Position numbers and translations under genes: made by a program. The notes beneath the pieces are model-generated. The model made no database searches. It had not been told where the DNA came from and worked only from the letters and a program-made list of their open reading frames with translations. Of a stretch of 64,000 bases of DNA, positions 1 to 11,097 are shown piece after piece (the stretch's first letter is position 1; every line of letters begins with the position of its first letter). The stretch spans positions 310,001 through 374,000 of the forward strand of contig JASPKZ010010277.1 of the NCBI GenBank assembly GCA_030220185.1, read 5' to 3'. Source of the DNA: Diploptera punctata (taxonomy: Eukaryota > Arthropoda > Insecta > Blattodea > Blaberidae).

Positions 1-60
1 TTATCGGGGTTTTTCGTCACCTGTAAGACAGGAAACATTTGGCCATCGCAATCACCATCA
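1..60 (+). repeat. SINE family S1, internal fragment cut by the window edge
   Basis: The first bases match the body of the SINE called S1 here, the stretch reading GGGTTTTTCGTCACCTGTAA, which lies just after the tRNA-like head in the full copies at 13028-13353 and 48583-48886. The head is outside the window. The following 1.1 kb (61-1232) holds no gene or repeat that I can recognise; short open frames there look random. Confidence 0.5.
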
Positions 61-1219
61 TTCATATTCATCTTGGATTAAGCTTAGGATTAGGGACTCT
101 CCTGGCGCACCACTATCATCATCATCCATCATCATATCATCGGTGCAAAGTAAACCTGCCTTCCAGGCGCCCCAATCTCAGAGGTGGGTTACAATTACGC
201 CAATGCCAGGAGAGAATATCAAAAATATCCAAAAGGATAAAACTGGGGCATTAAAAAATATTTAAAAAGTTTTCTTTCTCTTCCAGAGAGATCTAATTAT
301 TGATCAATATCGATTGCATGTAGTTTTGTGGTACCCCATAGGTTGTGTGTTGTTTAATTAAATGGAAATTGTACAGAAATGTTTGATATTTCTTTCAGTG
401 ATTGTAATGTGATATTCAATAACGATTAAATAAATTTGTTCAGTGAACGAAATGGTTCTCCAAAGTTTAAGTGAATAAATTTAACAACAATTTTAGATTA
501 AATTCAGTTATGCCTAGAATATTTACGAAGTTTCGACCTAAATTAATGATTCATCAAATGTCCTAGTTCTAATCGGCATACGGTAAATGGGAGCATACAT
601 AGCTGCTGCTGAATATGACAGGGAAGAGTCAAAATTTTGATTTTCGCTTTTTGCATCTTTTACGAGATGTCGTCTTGGGAAATAGAGTACTATATATCGT
701 GTAAATTAACTATTCGTGTAAGGAAAAAGCTGAAATATACTATTGTTAATTTAACTCAAAGATAGGATTGTTTAATTCAAAAGGAACATTTTATACAAGA
801 ATTTAATAGTTTTTTTTGTGAAGGTGGAGTCGATGATAGTTCTTACCGTAACTGGCACTGAATCTCGCAGGGTGTGATAGATCACAAGATATATAAATCG
901 GTATTTATTACCTCAGAATTTAGAACCATTCATCATGTTAACATATCACCACGTACCTGCCTACTTCTGACATCAAGACATCAATTTCGCTGCTACATTC
1001 CTTTTCACTGTCCACATAAAATATTAAACTTTCCATATAATATTAAGAATTGGGATGGGTGTGTATTTTAAGAAATTATTGTGTGATAATGTAGGGACCT
1101 GACTGATCGACTTCAAATTAATGGTAGCAAAATTATGTGTTTGTTATAATTCAAAATATCATTTGTTTAATTGACTATACTTGAATTCCTGGAAATCTGG
1201 AATGAAAGAAGAAATTTAA

Positions 1220-1481
1220 AAATATATATGCAAATATGCATTATGTTAATTGATTTCAGGCTATATGGCCGTGGTTCATCATTGGTGTTCCTACCAGACG
1301 TTTTTCCTTCAACTGCGGAGGGCATATTGAGTGGCGAGTACTTCTAGGTGTTGTTTCCTAGTCGGAGGCTCGACCGTGAAATATCCGAGTCTCCGACCAG
1401 GAAAAAATACCTAGAAGTAATCGCCACTGAAGATGCCCTCCGTAGTTGAGGGAGAAAGCCATGCATTCAAATATATATGCA
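1220..1481. mobile_element. Palindromic hammerhead-bearing mobile unit, old copy, with 13-bp TSD
   Basis: A unit of 236 bp (1233-1468) lies between two identical 13-bp direct repeats AAATATATATGCA (1220-1232 and 1469-1481). Its core is an imperfect palindrome, arms about 1305-1372 and 1386-1453. The right arm has a hammerhead-like order: CTGAAGA (1427-1433), a stem CCCTC/GAGGG, then GAAA (1454-1457), but the expected CGTC after GAAA is lost. The left arm, read on the minus strand, keeps the stem and ACGTC but has lost CTGANGA. It is the decayed relative of 21608-21897. The TSD is AT-rich, so on its own it is weaker evidence than at the other two copies. Confidence 0.7.
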
Positions 1482-1690
1482 TTTTTTAAAATAATGTGGT
1501 ATATGAGGAAAATTAGATATCACAGAAATCGGATTTTTTCTAGAATGATAAAGCAGTAAAATGATTTATTTTACATTTATAGGGAATTAATGCATTTAAT
1601 TTATTAATGTTATTGATGATCAATAATTTAAGTTTCTACAAACAGCTACTGTCTCTAAGTGTATTACAAAATAAGTATTATATCATGCTG

Positions 1691-2006
1691 TAGATAGATA
1701 GATAGATAATGGAATTTATTGCCTTTTTTCAGAATAAAGAAAATACATATGCATTTACATTGCGCACGGGCCTGCTTGGCCGTACATGCATTATTTTTCC
1801 ATGAATAAAAAAAATAGAACTAATAATATAAACAAATACCTACAAATACACCTGTATCAAAAAACAATAACAGGCTACATATAGGCCCTAAGTAAAATCT
1901 ATGTCTACACTAAATCACAATAATACATATCTACATTCATCCATATTCCGTACATTAATATAAAAAAATGCTAGAAAACAAATTAGAAAAAAAAAACACA
2001 CACTAC
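1691..2006 (-). repeat. Retroposon 3' end (minus) with GATA tail
   Basis: A short (GATA)n run at 1691-1709 is followed by sequence reading GAATTTATTGCC and a GC-richer patch (GGGCCTGCTTGGCCG), the same layout as the 3' ends at 14526, 20329 and 31240, where a microsatellite is followed by TTTATTTAGCC and GGCCATGTGGCC-like sequence. I infer the 3' untranslated end of a minus-strand non-LTR element. The mariner at 2009 appears to have inserted into it. Confidence 0.35.
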
Positions 2007-2008
2007 TA

Positions 2009-3316
2009 CAGTCGTTAAGTTCTGAGACTTTACGCCTGGAGGGTAGACACCCACAAGAATCAGGACGTCTCACAAGATGCCGATAACTCGGCGTACATTT
2101 AAAACAGAACCACATCCTCCCTCAAAATAATCGCCGTTGGCCGTTATGCACGTTTACTAACGATGGTATAGCTGTTGGAAGCACCGCTAAAAGTTGATGG
2201 CGGGAAGGTCCCGTTTGGCTTCTCTTGTGGCAGTCATGACTTCTTCGGAAGAATGAATCATACGCCTATGTAGGATTGCTTTCATGCGAGGAAAAAGAAC
2301 AAAAATCGCATGGTGTGAGATCAGGTGAATATGGAGTGTGTGGCAAAACTGTCACCTGTTGCCTTGCAAGTTACTCTTGAACAAGGACAGAACGATGTGC
2401 GGGGGACGTTGTCGTGTAGCAAAAGCTCAGGTCGCTTACGCCGAATTGAATCGCGTAAACAGCCAAGGATCTCTTTGTAGCGGGTTTTGTTTACAGTTGC
2501 ACCTTCTGATATGAATTCCATGTGAACAATTCCATTTGAATAAAACACAGTTCAAAACACCTTGCCTTTTGTCCTGTCTTGTCGCGATTTTTTCTGTCGT
2601 GGTAACAATGGCGTTTTCCAGTTGCGGATCTTGAAGGAAATACCATGTTTCGTCTAGAGTTTTTAACCGGTTGAGAAACGTCGGATCATCGTCAGCACTA
2701 CTGATGAAGTCATCACAAATCGTCATGCAATCATCACGTTGGTCTTGCGACAGGATTCCTGGCACACTGTACTGGGTAACACGAGACATGAAGAGGTCAT
2801 GAGACAAAATTTTGTAGCAAGTACCATGACCAACCCCTACCGCTGCTGCCAGATCGTCTACTGATTGGGAGCGGTTAGCACACACCAAATGTTACAACTT
2901 CTTCGATCTTGCGTTTAGTTCGAATTATTTGTGGCCGCCCAGTATGCGCATCATCTTTCAAACTGTATCTTCCCTGCAAAAATGTCGATGCCACCAAAAT
3001 ACAACACTGCGACTCAATGCGTTCTCGCCGTAAAACTGTTGCATCATTTGAAACGTTTCGGCAGCGGTCTTGCCTAATTTCTGACAGAACTTTGTTAGCC
3101 CGTTGCTCAAACTGTGACATATCGAGTTCCTACGTGCACATTCAAATCACCGTCACAGCAAAGACCCTTAGTTTAGTTCTGCTTTGCAGTGCATGTACTC
3201 AACTGTTTCTTGCTGGGACGAGAGACTAACGGAGAAGGTACCATACCACGGCGTCATCTATGCGCTAGAGTGCATCACAGCGCCACTATGCGCTCATTCT
3301 CAAAACTTAATGACTG
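2009..3316 (-). mobile_element. Full-length mariner-like DNA transposon, 1.3 kb, inactivated
   Basis: The element is bounded by TA dinucleotides (2007-2008, 3317-3318) and inverted repeats starting CAGTCGTTAAGTTCTGAGA at the left and, reverse-complemented, CAGTCATTAAGTTTTGAGA at the right. Length of 1308 bp is typical of mariner. It carries a minus-strand transposase broken by several frameshifts. Single differences in the inverted repeats and many frame breaks show an old copy. Confidence 0.85.
2110..3120 (-). pseudogene. Mariner transposase, several frameshifts
   Basis: Cut-and-paste transposase of the mariner type. Reading on the minus strand from the ATG at 3120: an N-terminal helix-turn-helix region beginning MSQFEQRANK, with a frame change and return before DDAHTGRPQIIRTKRK; then a second frame (2436-2888) with NRSQSVDDLAAAVGVGHGT and the first catalytic Asp in DETW; then a third frame (2321-2548) with HMEFISEGATVNKTRYKEIL and the second Asp in LLHDN; then the third Asp in YSPDLTPCDF in another frame near 2325-2345. 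All three catalytic acidic positions are recognisable but in different frames, so no functional protein is made. Insect annotations often list such genes as SETMAR-like because of the mariner domain; no SET domain is present here. Confidence 0.85.
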
Positions 3317-3318
3317 TA

Positions 3319-3836
3319 CCACGTATTTATTCATCCAGAAATGCCTCATCCAAACTATAAACGTTATAAGTTAGATTGTCGATAAAAATATGTAGTAAAT
3401 TATCATATAATAAATAATATAATTTTACATATTTCATGTATTCACAGTTGGCTCACATATCTTACGAATATCAAAAGTACACTGAACATCGCTGCGATAT
3501 TTGTTTCTTAAATAATAGGCCTGAGTTTGACTCACGGCCGATAACATAACATTGTTGTTCGAGATTTTTCGGGTTTTCTCACCTGAAGATAGCTAGAGAA
3601 TTCGACGTCCTTGGAACATCATCGGTCTCATAATTAACATGAAACATATTTATTAAAAAAAAACAATTTTAGACAATAAATCCTTCTAGTTTTATATAAT
3701 GGGTTAACGTGAACGTCTCTAGAGCGAGGATTTATATATGTTTTATCATGTGATAATAATAATGTTTATATTTTTCCTCTAGTTTAAAAGGGATATTTTC
3801 CATTCATATATAAAATGTGTTTCCAAAAGCACATTC
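3319..3836. other. No gene or recognisable repeat
   Basis: AT-rich sequence. I see no coding frame, RNA gene or repeat with another copy in the window. Confidence 0.5.
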
Positions 3837-4905
3837 ATTTGTCATAAGTAATGCCACGAGTGATTTACAAATTACCGATAAATTCATGACTCACGAAGTG
3901 AGGAGTGAATTTATCTAGAGAATTTGGAAATTAAGATTGACATTTGTTAGGACTATTTAACGAATAAAATTAAGCTGTTTACTCACAAATCATTATTTAA
4001 CTATAGTTATTTTAAAATGTTTACATATTTAATGTAAACGACGATGTTTGAAAACAAATGAGAAACGATCGATATGCTTTATTTGCTTCTTTTGTTCATC
4101 ACTGCAACCAGATCATATTATTTATTACCAAAGGATGGCAATATTGTAGGCATGCACCCTAGTGGAGAAATTTATAACAAACATTATAGGTATTAATTAA
4201 TTTCTGATGTCCTATGATGTAAATATGTCAATTATATTTTTCTGTAACGTCGTTTCCTGGAAAATAATTCGTTTAAGGAAGTGCATACAGTGGTTTCTTT
4301 TTATGCTGATATAATCAACTGCTACAAATGTTTTTATTATTATCTCCCGCAAGCGCTAACTGCTGACATTCATGTACTATATATACAATCTGGTAGCCGT
4401 ATCTCTTAATGAGTCAGTCACTGAAAAATAATTCAGAATGTTAAAAAGGAGGCGCTTTCTTTAATATGATAAACTTGTTTGATAAATTCGAGGTGAAACA
4501 TGACTGTGATTGGTTGTAGTTAAAAAAGTCATTGATATGTGATTGGTCATTGAACCCCATTTGGGGAATGAGTTAAATAGTCATAAGTAATGTCACTAGT
4601 GATTTCCTAATCATTGATAAATTCAAGAGTCACGAAATGACTCGTGAATTTATCTCGAGGACTTGGAAATCAATGATGACATTTATTAGGACTATTTAAC
4701 GAATAAAATTTAACTGTTTACTAAAAAATAATTATTTAAATATAGTTACCACTATTTTAAAATATTTATATTTTAATGTAAACAGCGATATTTGAAAACA
4801 AATCATAAATGTGAGGTTATGTATATTCACTGCAACTTGATCATATTACTTATTGCCAAATAGGATCACAATATTGTAAGAATGCACCCTACCGAGAAAT
4901 AATGA
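3837..4905 (+). repeat. Dispersed AT-rich repeat R, one long unit plus a second partial unit
   Basis: The unit begins GTCATAAGTAATGCCACGAG (3837) and restarts at about 4578 with GTCATAAGTAATGTCACTAG. Each start contains a short imperfect hairpin whose arms end in a GACTATTTAAC motif. Other copies are at 43545-44205 (minus, the long form) and 63645-64000 (plus). No protein is encoded. Hairpin ends shared by all copies suggest a non-autonomous DNA element, but the outer limits and a TSD are not clear. Confidence 0.6.
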
Positions 4906-5199
4906 AACACATCAAACTGTACATTATGACTAGGACTAGGATTTTTATGTAATAAAATATAAGATTTGCAATACAGATAACATATATTATTAAACTGTTT
5001 GGAACCAAGATAAAAGACAGTCATAAGTCTTACTTCTCATAATATTATTCAACTGTTTGTATGTGAAACTAAAACAAAAGACAGTCATGAGTCTAACATC
5101 ACATTATACAAAGCATTCTCCAATTGAATCTGTAGCGCCTTACTAAGAAGAAGATGTTTATTGGTTAATGTTACTAATAAAGTAGGCTACTATATACTA

Positions 5200-6180
5200 T
5201 CCATGGATTGAAGATATCTACAGAGAAAACGAAAATTATAGCATTTCAAGGTGTAGATCCTGTCAGAAGTAAAATTGTATTTGACAATACAATTTGTCCC
5301 GCGCCGTAGCCGAGCGGTTAAGGTAGGAAGCCTTGGCGCAGAGCTACGGGACTTGCGCTGGTTCGAGTCTCCATGGGGTAAGAAATTTTCTCATGGTATT
5401 TCGGCCAGTATGGGACCGGTGCCCACCCAGCATCGTGAGGCAATTGGGTAGCTACAATAAATAGCGGCTCCGGGTTGAGGAACCAGCTATAACGGCTGGG
5501 GGACTCGACATGCTAACCACATGTCACCCCTACACTGGCTGTTGATCATCTACCTCTGTGATTGACACATGTGGATGTGAAGGGCCAGCAGCCGGCTGGT
5601 AAAAGGGCAACCGCTGAAAAGTGGAAATACCCTCAATCGGAATCAATACAATTTTGGAACAGGTGAATAATTTTACATATCTAGGATGCAATATCTCATA
5701 TGAAGAAAAAAATTATGTAAATGCAAAAATAGATTTTTAAGAATTTTAGGGTTAATAAATTATATCTTCAAGCAACAATTAGTCCAAAAACATTCAAGAC
5801 TAAATGTGTATAAAACACTGGCTCTTCCAACTCTTTTGTTTGGTAGCGAACAGGATATACAGGGACTTAGATCTGCTGAAATGAGATACCTTCGGAGGAC
5901 TGCAGGATACACACTACTAGATCACAACAAATGAAGACATCTTAGAAGAATTATACATGGAACCTTCAGAAAACAAAATATCTGATTATAAGTCAAGATG
6001 GACGCAACATCATCATCGAATGGAAGATCACAGGATACCCAAACAAATGTTAAGATATCAACCTACAGGAAGAAGAAGACCAGGACGTCCACTCAAAAGA
6101 CTTCTGGACGGTGTTTCTCTTGAGGCCGAAACAGGTCAACAAATGGTCTAAATTCGTGGATGTACTATGATGATGATGAA
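5200..6180 (+). pseudogene. Non-LTR retrotransposon reverse-transcriptase C-terminal fragment, split by a SINE
   Basis: Before the SINE (5200-5284) the frame reads STEKTKIIAF and DPVRSKIVFDNTI; after it (5655 on) it continues QVNNFTYLGCNISYE, then YLRRTAGYT and finally MEDHRIPKQMLRYQP followed by GRRRPGRPLKR. This order (thumb region, FxYLG motif, RRTAGYT, RIPK, GRRxxGRP) is the C-terminal part of the ORF2 protein common in arthropod non-LTR elements. Stops and frame changes are frequent. A short GATGAT run near 6170 is the likely 3' tail. Confidence 0.75.
5296..5643 (+). repeat. Complete tRNA-derived SINE (family S2) with 11-bp TSD
   Basis: The insert is flanked by CAATACAATTT at 5285-5295 and 5644-5654. 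Its 5' head looks like a tRNA with internal RNA polymerase III promoter boxes: box A in TAGCCGAGCGGTTAAGG and box B in GGTTCGAGTCTCC. The remaining 250 bp are a tRNA-unrelated body containing GCATCGTGAGGCAATTGGG and CACATGTGGATGTGAAGGG. It interrupts a retrotransposon pseudogene, so it is younger than that fragment. It needs an autonomous element's enzymes to move. Confidence 0.85.
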
Positions 6181-6344
6181 TATATACTAAGCGAGTAGAC
6201 TCAAAGGTTAGAAATTGAGATTCGCATTCGGAAGGTTCTGATTTAAAAACCCGGAGCTGACAAAACTGATCAGTTTTTTTTCTTTTTTTTTTCCAAGGCA
6301 TATTATAGGTGGGAAGTTCATTACCAAGACTCATTTCACTATAT

Positions 6345-7087
6345 TGACTATTTCACTTTTATTATTATTAAGAGTATTGTTGGTTTGGCGCTACAATAAA
6401 CATTATTATTATTAAGAGCCCCACCACCATCCCCCTGGGTTTCCTCGGGCTTAATGCCCATATCCCCAGGTCTGCTCTTGTCCCTAATTACTCTCTGCTG
6501 TTTTTATTATGTTCATTTTCAGGATACAAGTTTCGGGTGTTTGTTCTTAATACTACTTATATACAGTTATTTTTACATATTAATCCTTAACCTAAGTCTT
6601 AAATCTACCACCTAATCTAGTAACATTTACATGGTGTTGTGTTAAAACTAATACTTAATTTACTAACTTACAACTAACTTATTGCTAGATTACATATAAT
6701 CCCTTCTTCTATGTCTGCGGATGTCCTCCTCTTGGCGTAAAATAAGGACCCATCCGACGAACTTTCTCACTGCTTGATATGGCTGTTTTTCTGTCCAAAA
6801 CCGTAGAGGAGGCGGCCAGTTCATATCACCATTTAGTGCAGCCTCATGTAAGTCCCTTCGTCTGGCCTCATATTTGATGCATTCGTACAGGACATGTTGT
6901 ACAGTGTCCAGCTCTGTTCCGAAGCAACCGCAATGAGGCGTTCTTGAGAGGCCTCTTTCATGGAGTTTGACTTTGAAAGAGACGTGGCCGCTCAGGAGTT
7001 GCGTGATATGGTGACTTGGTTGGATCCAAGTTTTCTTTAGCCTTTCCTTGATGTTAGGTAGAAATTCATATGTTATGCGACCATGTT
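6345..7087 (-). mobile_element. 5'-truncated R1/I-like non-LTR retrotransposon with 12-bp TSD
   Basis: ATTTCACTATAT is duplicated at 6333-6344 and 7088-7099, giving exact limits. On the minus strand the insert starts inside the ORF2 coding region and ends with a 3' untranslated region and TAA-rich tail (TTATTATTATTAAGAG on plus). The insertion is a classic truncated target-primed reverse-transcription product. Confidence 0.85.
6690..7087 (-). pseudogene. ORF2 C-terminus with zinc-knuckle-like motif (R1/I-like)
   Basis: One open frame without stops covers the whole coding part, ending at TAA 6690-6692. It reads YEFLPNIKERLKKTW, then QLLSGHVSFKVKLHERGLSR, then a Cys/His motif C-G-C with a later H-x4-C (HCGCFGTELDTVQHVLYEC), then RFWTEKQPYQAVRKFV and VGWVLILRQEEDIRRHRR. 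A cysteine/histidine finger followed by LYEC near the C-terminus is usual in R1-, I- and LOA-type ORF2 proteins, downstream of RNase H or the thumb. It has no start codon because the copy is truncated. The absence of stops suggests a fairly recent insertion. Confidence 0.75.
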
Positions 7088-7099
7088 ATTTCACTATAT

Positions 7100-8720
7100 A
7101 ACTAACCGTTACACACTACACTACTACGTATTGGAAATTGTGTCACTTTCGAACATTTGTTTCCCTTTTATATCCGCCAAGGAAGACATCCATTTTTAAT
7201 GGAAGCTTCCCTGACCAATGGGAATCGTTCAATCGTGGACAGCAATTTCCGGCCACTTTAGGGATTTCTGACCCTCTTTAGCCCTTGTGATTAATTTTTA
7301 TTCGTCGTTGGTAATTGATGATATTTCTTCTACGAACTTTAATTGTTCGTCATTGATTTTTAGTAATATATATATCCATCCTCTGCCAACGATAACTAGC
7401 CGTAGTCCGGTGTCAAAGGTCCAGCGGTAGGGCATTCCAGTCCTGCTATCAGTTTCTGCGTGAATTTATTAATTTTTCTATGATATTCTTATGTACACTG
7501 AGACATACGACAAGACATGACGCACCCTCTCTAGCTTTGGAAGTAAAAATTCAATGGTTTGAATTAATGTATATCAGAGGTATTTTAATCTCATATAAAT
7601 GTATCTGTGTTATTGTGATTTCTATTGTTATTGCAATTTTTATCAATATATAGGTATAGATGGTTTCTTCTGCTTGAATATTATGTTAATAAGAATATTG
7701 GTGATAATTTCATTTTGTTGTAATTTTATTTTCTATGTCTGTTAGTTATTTATTATTTTTATAATACCTTGAGTTTAAATGCTGTGGTATTAATGGGTGC
7801 ATTTTGAAAAATTTGCCATAGAGCAAATATTTAGGTTTGAAAAATGGTACCGACCTTGGAAGGTCTTGACCCAATATTTTATGTGCTTTTAATGAAGTGT
7901 TTTTTTTTTTTTTTTTTAGATTTGATATGATGACAGGGAGAGTGTTCCTCTCACTGTTTTTTGTGGCTTAGAGTGTCTTGTTTGTATAAGTTTAAATTAG
8001 TGTGTAGAACATTTTGATTATTTTTGTATGAGTGTCTTAAATTACTTTTGTCGACGAGGAATCTTTAAAGCTCGAGTAGAAAGCATAGGCAAATCAATCT
8101 TAAAAATTTCTTAATGTGTTCTGAAGTGTGTTGTGAGTTAAAGTGTAATGTGCATAGGTGTAAAATACAAATTTATCGTGTGTTACTTAAATGAAACGGG
8201 CCGCAGTGAAAATTAAATTATGCATAACTGTTATTATATTGGACTCGATATTTTAGTATCCAGTCGGCATAAAAGGCAACTGTTTCTTTCTGGTTTAAAA
8301 AAAATACATTGTTACTGGCAGGCAGAGCCGGAGAGTTGTTGTTAGAGGCTTCTAAGACGCCTCTCCAATCACCAAAAACTGAAAAAAAGTTTTCTGCCAA
8401 TAATGTCTTCGCATTATAATTAACGTATAAAATGGCGTTTCCATGTCAACTCCACGTGGATATAATTATCTTAACAGCGTTGCAACTATTGTCTTTTGCA
8501 GCATTATTATAATATAGTATGTTAGTGCCAGTGAATAATACGTGTCAACGCCGCTTGATATACTAAATACTTATCCGTACACGATACACCTACTTAATCA
8601 CAAAGCAAAGTGCCTGAAAATTAAAATACTGAGTCCACTATATTAGGTTTATTGTGTAATTCGACTCATATTTAAGTAACTTATACGCGTTTGTTATCTT
8701 CTGTTTTATGAGAAATATTA
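7100..8720. other. No supported gene; one unassigned small open frame
   Basis: Mostly AT-rich sequence with a T13-16 run near 7903. A 60-codon minus frame at 8218-8400 (MAENFFSVFGDWRGVLEASN at its start) has no family I recognise and no flanking evidence. I do not call it a gene. Confidence 0.4.
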
Positions 8721-9240
8721 ATTTACTTACTTACTTACTCACTGGCAATATCGAACCCGTAGGTTCATGGCCGCACGGACATACGCTCTCCATACATCCC
8801 TATCCTGAGCTAATGATTTCCAATCATTCCCTGTATAATCTACTTCCCTCAAATCATAGTTAATGTTATTTTCCCACCTCATTCTTGGTCTACCAACTGG
8901 GCGTCTTCCCTCTGGCTTTCCTACAAGAAGCTTCCATGCAAGTCTTTCATTCCCCATACGTGCAACATGTCCTGCCCATCGCAGTCTACGAGACTTAACT
9001 GTTCTTATTATATGTGGCTTCCTATAAAGACCATGTAGTTCATTGTTATGAAGTCTTCTCCATTCACCTGTCTCTTCATCTCTCTTTGGTCCAAAAAATT
9101 TCCTAAGTACTTTATTCTCAAATACTTTTAATCTCCTTTCCTCCCTTAAAGTAAGAGTCCATGTTTCGCATCCATATAATATAACTGGTAGAATAATAGT
9201 TTTATATATTTTCAGTTTAACGTTTTTTGAAAGGAGTATC
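8721..9240 (-). pseudogene. Non-LTR retrotransposon (GTAA-tailed family L1), 3' fragment
   Basis: On plus the fragment starts ACTTACTTACTTACTCACTGGC, so on minus the element ends in a (GTAA)n tail. The minus frame encodes MGNERLAWKLLVGKPEGRRP, then RPRMRWENN and AQDRDVWRAYVRAAMN, the C-terminus of the reverse transcriptase protein also seen at 41210-41896 (about 90% alike by eye). Upstream frames give RTVKSRRLRWAGHVARMG-like and FGPKRDEETGEW-like segments. Homology stops at about 9240, a 5' truncation. Confidence 0.85.
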
Positions 9241-9249
9241 TTATAGGGT

Positions 9250-9645
9250 TAATTGCAATTTAAGGGTTAATAATATTATTTTTATTATATACAACTTTCC
9301 TCATTAAAGCATTGCCACAAGGAAAAAGTGATATAGACAATTGCTTTTCGAAATTGATTAGGTGTCGGTTTTACCAACAGAGGTAACTGTATTACACCAG
9401 TATAAGCTATGCATTATACACGGAGAAAACTGGCGTAATACATTTACCTCTATTGGTGAAATTGACCCTAAATATATTTTGCAAATACATTTAAAATTTT
9501 CAAATTGTAATTGATGTATACATACTATAAAGTAGAAATTTTGTAAAGATGGTTTCTTAAATTTGGAATTGATCCTCTAATGGCAGCGATGGCAATTTTA
9601 GAAAGATACACCCTGAAAAGGATCTCATTCATGAATATCATGTTT
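9250..9645. other. No gene seen
   Basis: AT-rich sequence with no recognisable repeat or frame. Confidence 0.4.
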
Positions 9646-9867
9646 TAATATATTTCACTTCTAGAAGCAAAGTCTGAATGCATGTTGGACACACAATGTA
9701 ACAGGATTGTACAGTCACAACACTGTAGTGCATAGTAAATACATTGAAGCTCACAACTCTCTTCTGGTTTGGGTTCAGGATCTTGAAAACACATTCCATC
9801 TGGTTGATCGATGTTCCAAAATTTAGCTAAGAATCCTGGTATAGTACCTCTTGCCCGATCATCAATC
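9646..9867 (-). CDS. Candidate terminal exon of an unknown host gene, Cys-rich
   Basis: On the minus strand a possible acceptor (CTGTCACAG, before 9867) is followed by 73 codons without a stop to TAA at 9646-9648. The peptide contains ARGTIPGFLAKFWNIDQPDG, then MCFQDPEPKPEESCELQC and IYYALQCCDCTILLHC. Seven cysteines in about 35 residues, a CCDC cluster and PEPKPEE look like real protein rather than random AT-rich translation. No other copy is seen in the window, so a transposon origin is not indicated. I do not recognise the family. There is no ATG, which fits an internal start by splicing. A TATTAAAAC stretch follows the stop but no clear AATAAA. Confidence 0.45.
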
Positions 9868-10583
9868 CTGTGACAGTTATACTATCTAATTGGCATTTAT
9901 CTTAGTAATAATCAATTGTTGGCTCAAATATGACTTTCTTTTCAGAGTCAAGTTCCTCAGGTTGGCCACTATCAGTCTCAAAACGGATTGTGTCATAACC
10001 TTAGATCTTGAAGAGTCTATAAAAGTGAAATAAAGAAGTAACATAACATTTTGGGCAGTTTGAATGAGCTGCATGAAAACAAAAACGATAAATAAAAATA
10101 TTTTCCTTTTATAAAATAGCAAATCTTTCTGAAAAGAAAGTCGAGAGAAAGGTATTAACCTCTAAACTTTAAATGTAGTGAATTTTCGGTTGAATACATT
10201 CAATTTATAAACTTTTAAAGTGGGTCATCTGTAACCCTGCCAACTCTACGAATGATGATTCAAACCTGTAGCCTTAAATCAAACTTTTTAAATATATTTT
10301 TACACATTCGTACTAAAAACGTATTCCATAATTGTTGCTGTCTTACTTTTCTCACATATACGCAATGAAAGTTTCGTCAAAATACACACATTATAGATGT
10401 CGGCAGTGGATGAGTTGTTGAAAATTATCCTGCTGCTTATAAGGAAGAAGGCATGATTTGGCTACATTTTTACTTCACTAGTCACTTGTATTATTCTATA
10501 CTTTCTTGAACGTATATTTTCTACTGGGAAAGTATAGACCCTAGTAATTTAAAAATAAGTATGAAGAATTTTGAAAATCTGGG
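9868..10583. other. No gene seen
   Basis: AT-rich. If 9646-9867 is an exon, this would be intron. Confidence 0.35.
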
Positions 10584-10757
10584 ATGGATCCATCCATCCA
10601 TAGTAATTCTGCCCGAAGGCAGGTCTTTCACTGCAATCATAGCATTTTCATGCTATGCTTTGCAGCTTTACTAGGGAATTGTAGGTGTGGTAGCTTCCCG
10701 TTGCTTTCCACACCGGTGAATGATGATGATGATGATGGCCATATGATTTCGAGGACC
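10584..10757 (-). repeat. SINE family S1, 3' part
   Basis: On plus it reads CCATCCATAGTAATTCTGCC, CAGGTCTTTCACTGCAATCA and GCTTTGCAGCTTTACTAGGG, the reverse complement of the end of the full S1 copy at 13028-13353, then CACCGGTGAATGATGATG. The tRNA-like head is missing and a retrotransposon fragment follows directly. Confidence 0.8.
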
Positions 10758-11097
10758 GTTTCTAGGATGGATAGAATACGAAATAAAGAAATAAGGGAAA
10801 TGAAGGGTGTACAAGAGGAGCCGGACATCAGGCATTATAGAAAAGAAAATATTACAGTGGTATGCAGCGTCGAAAGAACGCCAGAGCAAAGATTGCCTAA
10901 ACTTTTTGTGGAATGGTTCTCACAGGTAAGGAGGAAGAAATGAAGACCAAAGAAAATCTGGATGGAAGGTGTGCAATCGGCTGTGATTATATCAGAAGAT
11001 TGGAGGAAGATCAATGGATGGACAGAGAGGAATGGCGTTTGGTTTCTGGAAGACGGTGTAGTTGTCATGATACCGGATGATGATGAATTTTGCAGTA
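10758..11097 (+). pseudogene. Non-LTR retrotransposon ORF2 C-terminal fragment (family L2)
   Basis: The plus strand encodes RIRNKEIREMKGVQEEPD, a degenerate ERTPEQRLPKLFVEWF, then KKIWMEGVQSA and DWRKINGWTERNGVWFLE, ending in an ATGATGATG tail. The same C-terminus occurs at 23776-24056, 39765-40290 and 53575-53668 on minus. Several frame breaks. It is not a host gene. Confidence 0.75.

Noticed and set aside
5296..5375. tRNA gene call on the S2 head
   Set aside because: Acceptor ends do not pair and a SINE body with TSD follows; it is a SINE head.
8218..8400. 60-codon minus frame MAENFFSVFGDW...
   Set aside because: No homologue known to me, no splice or promoter context; length is within chance.
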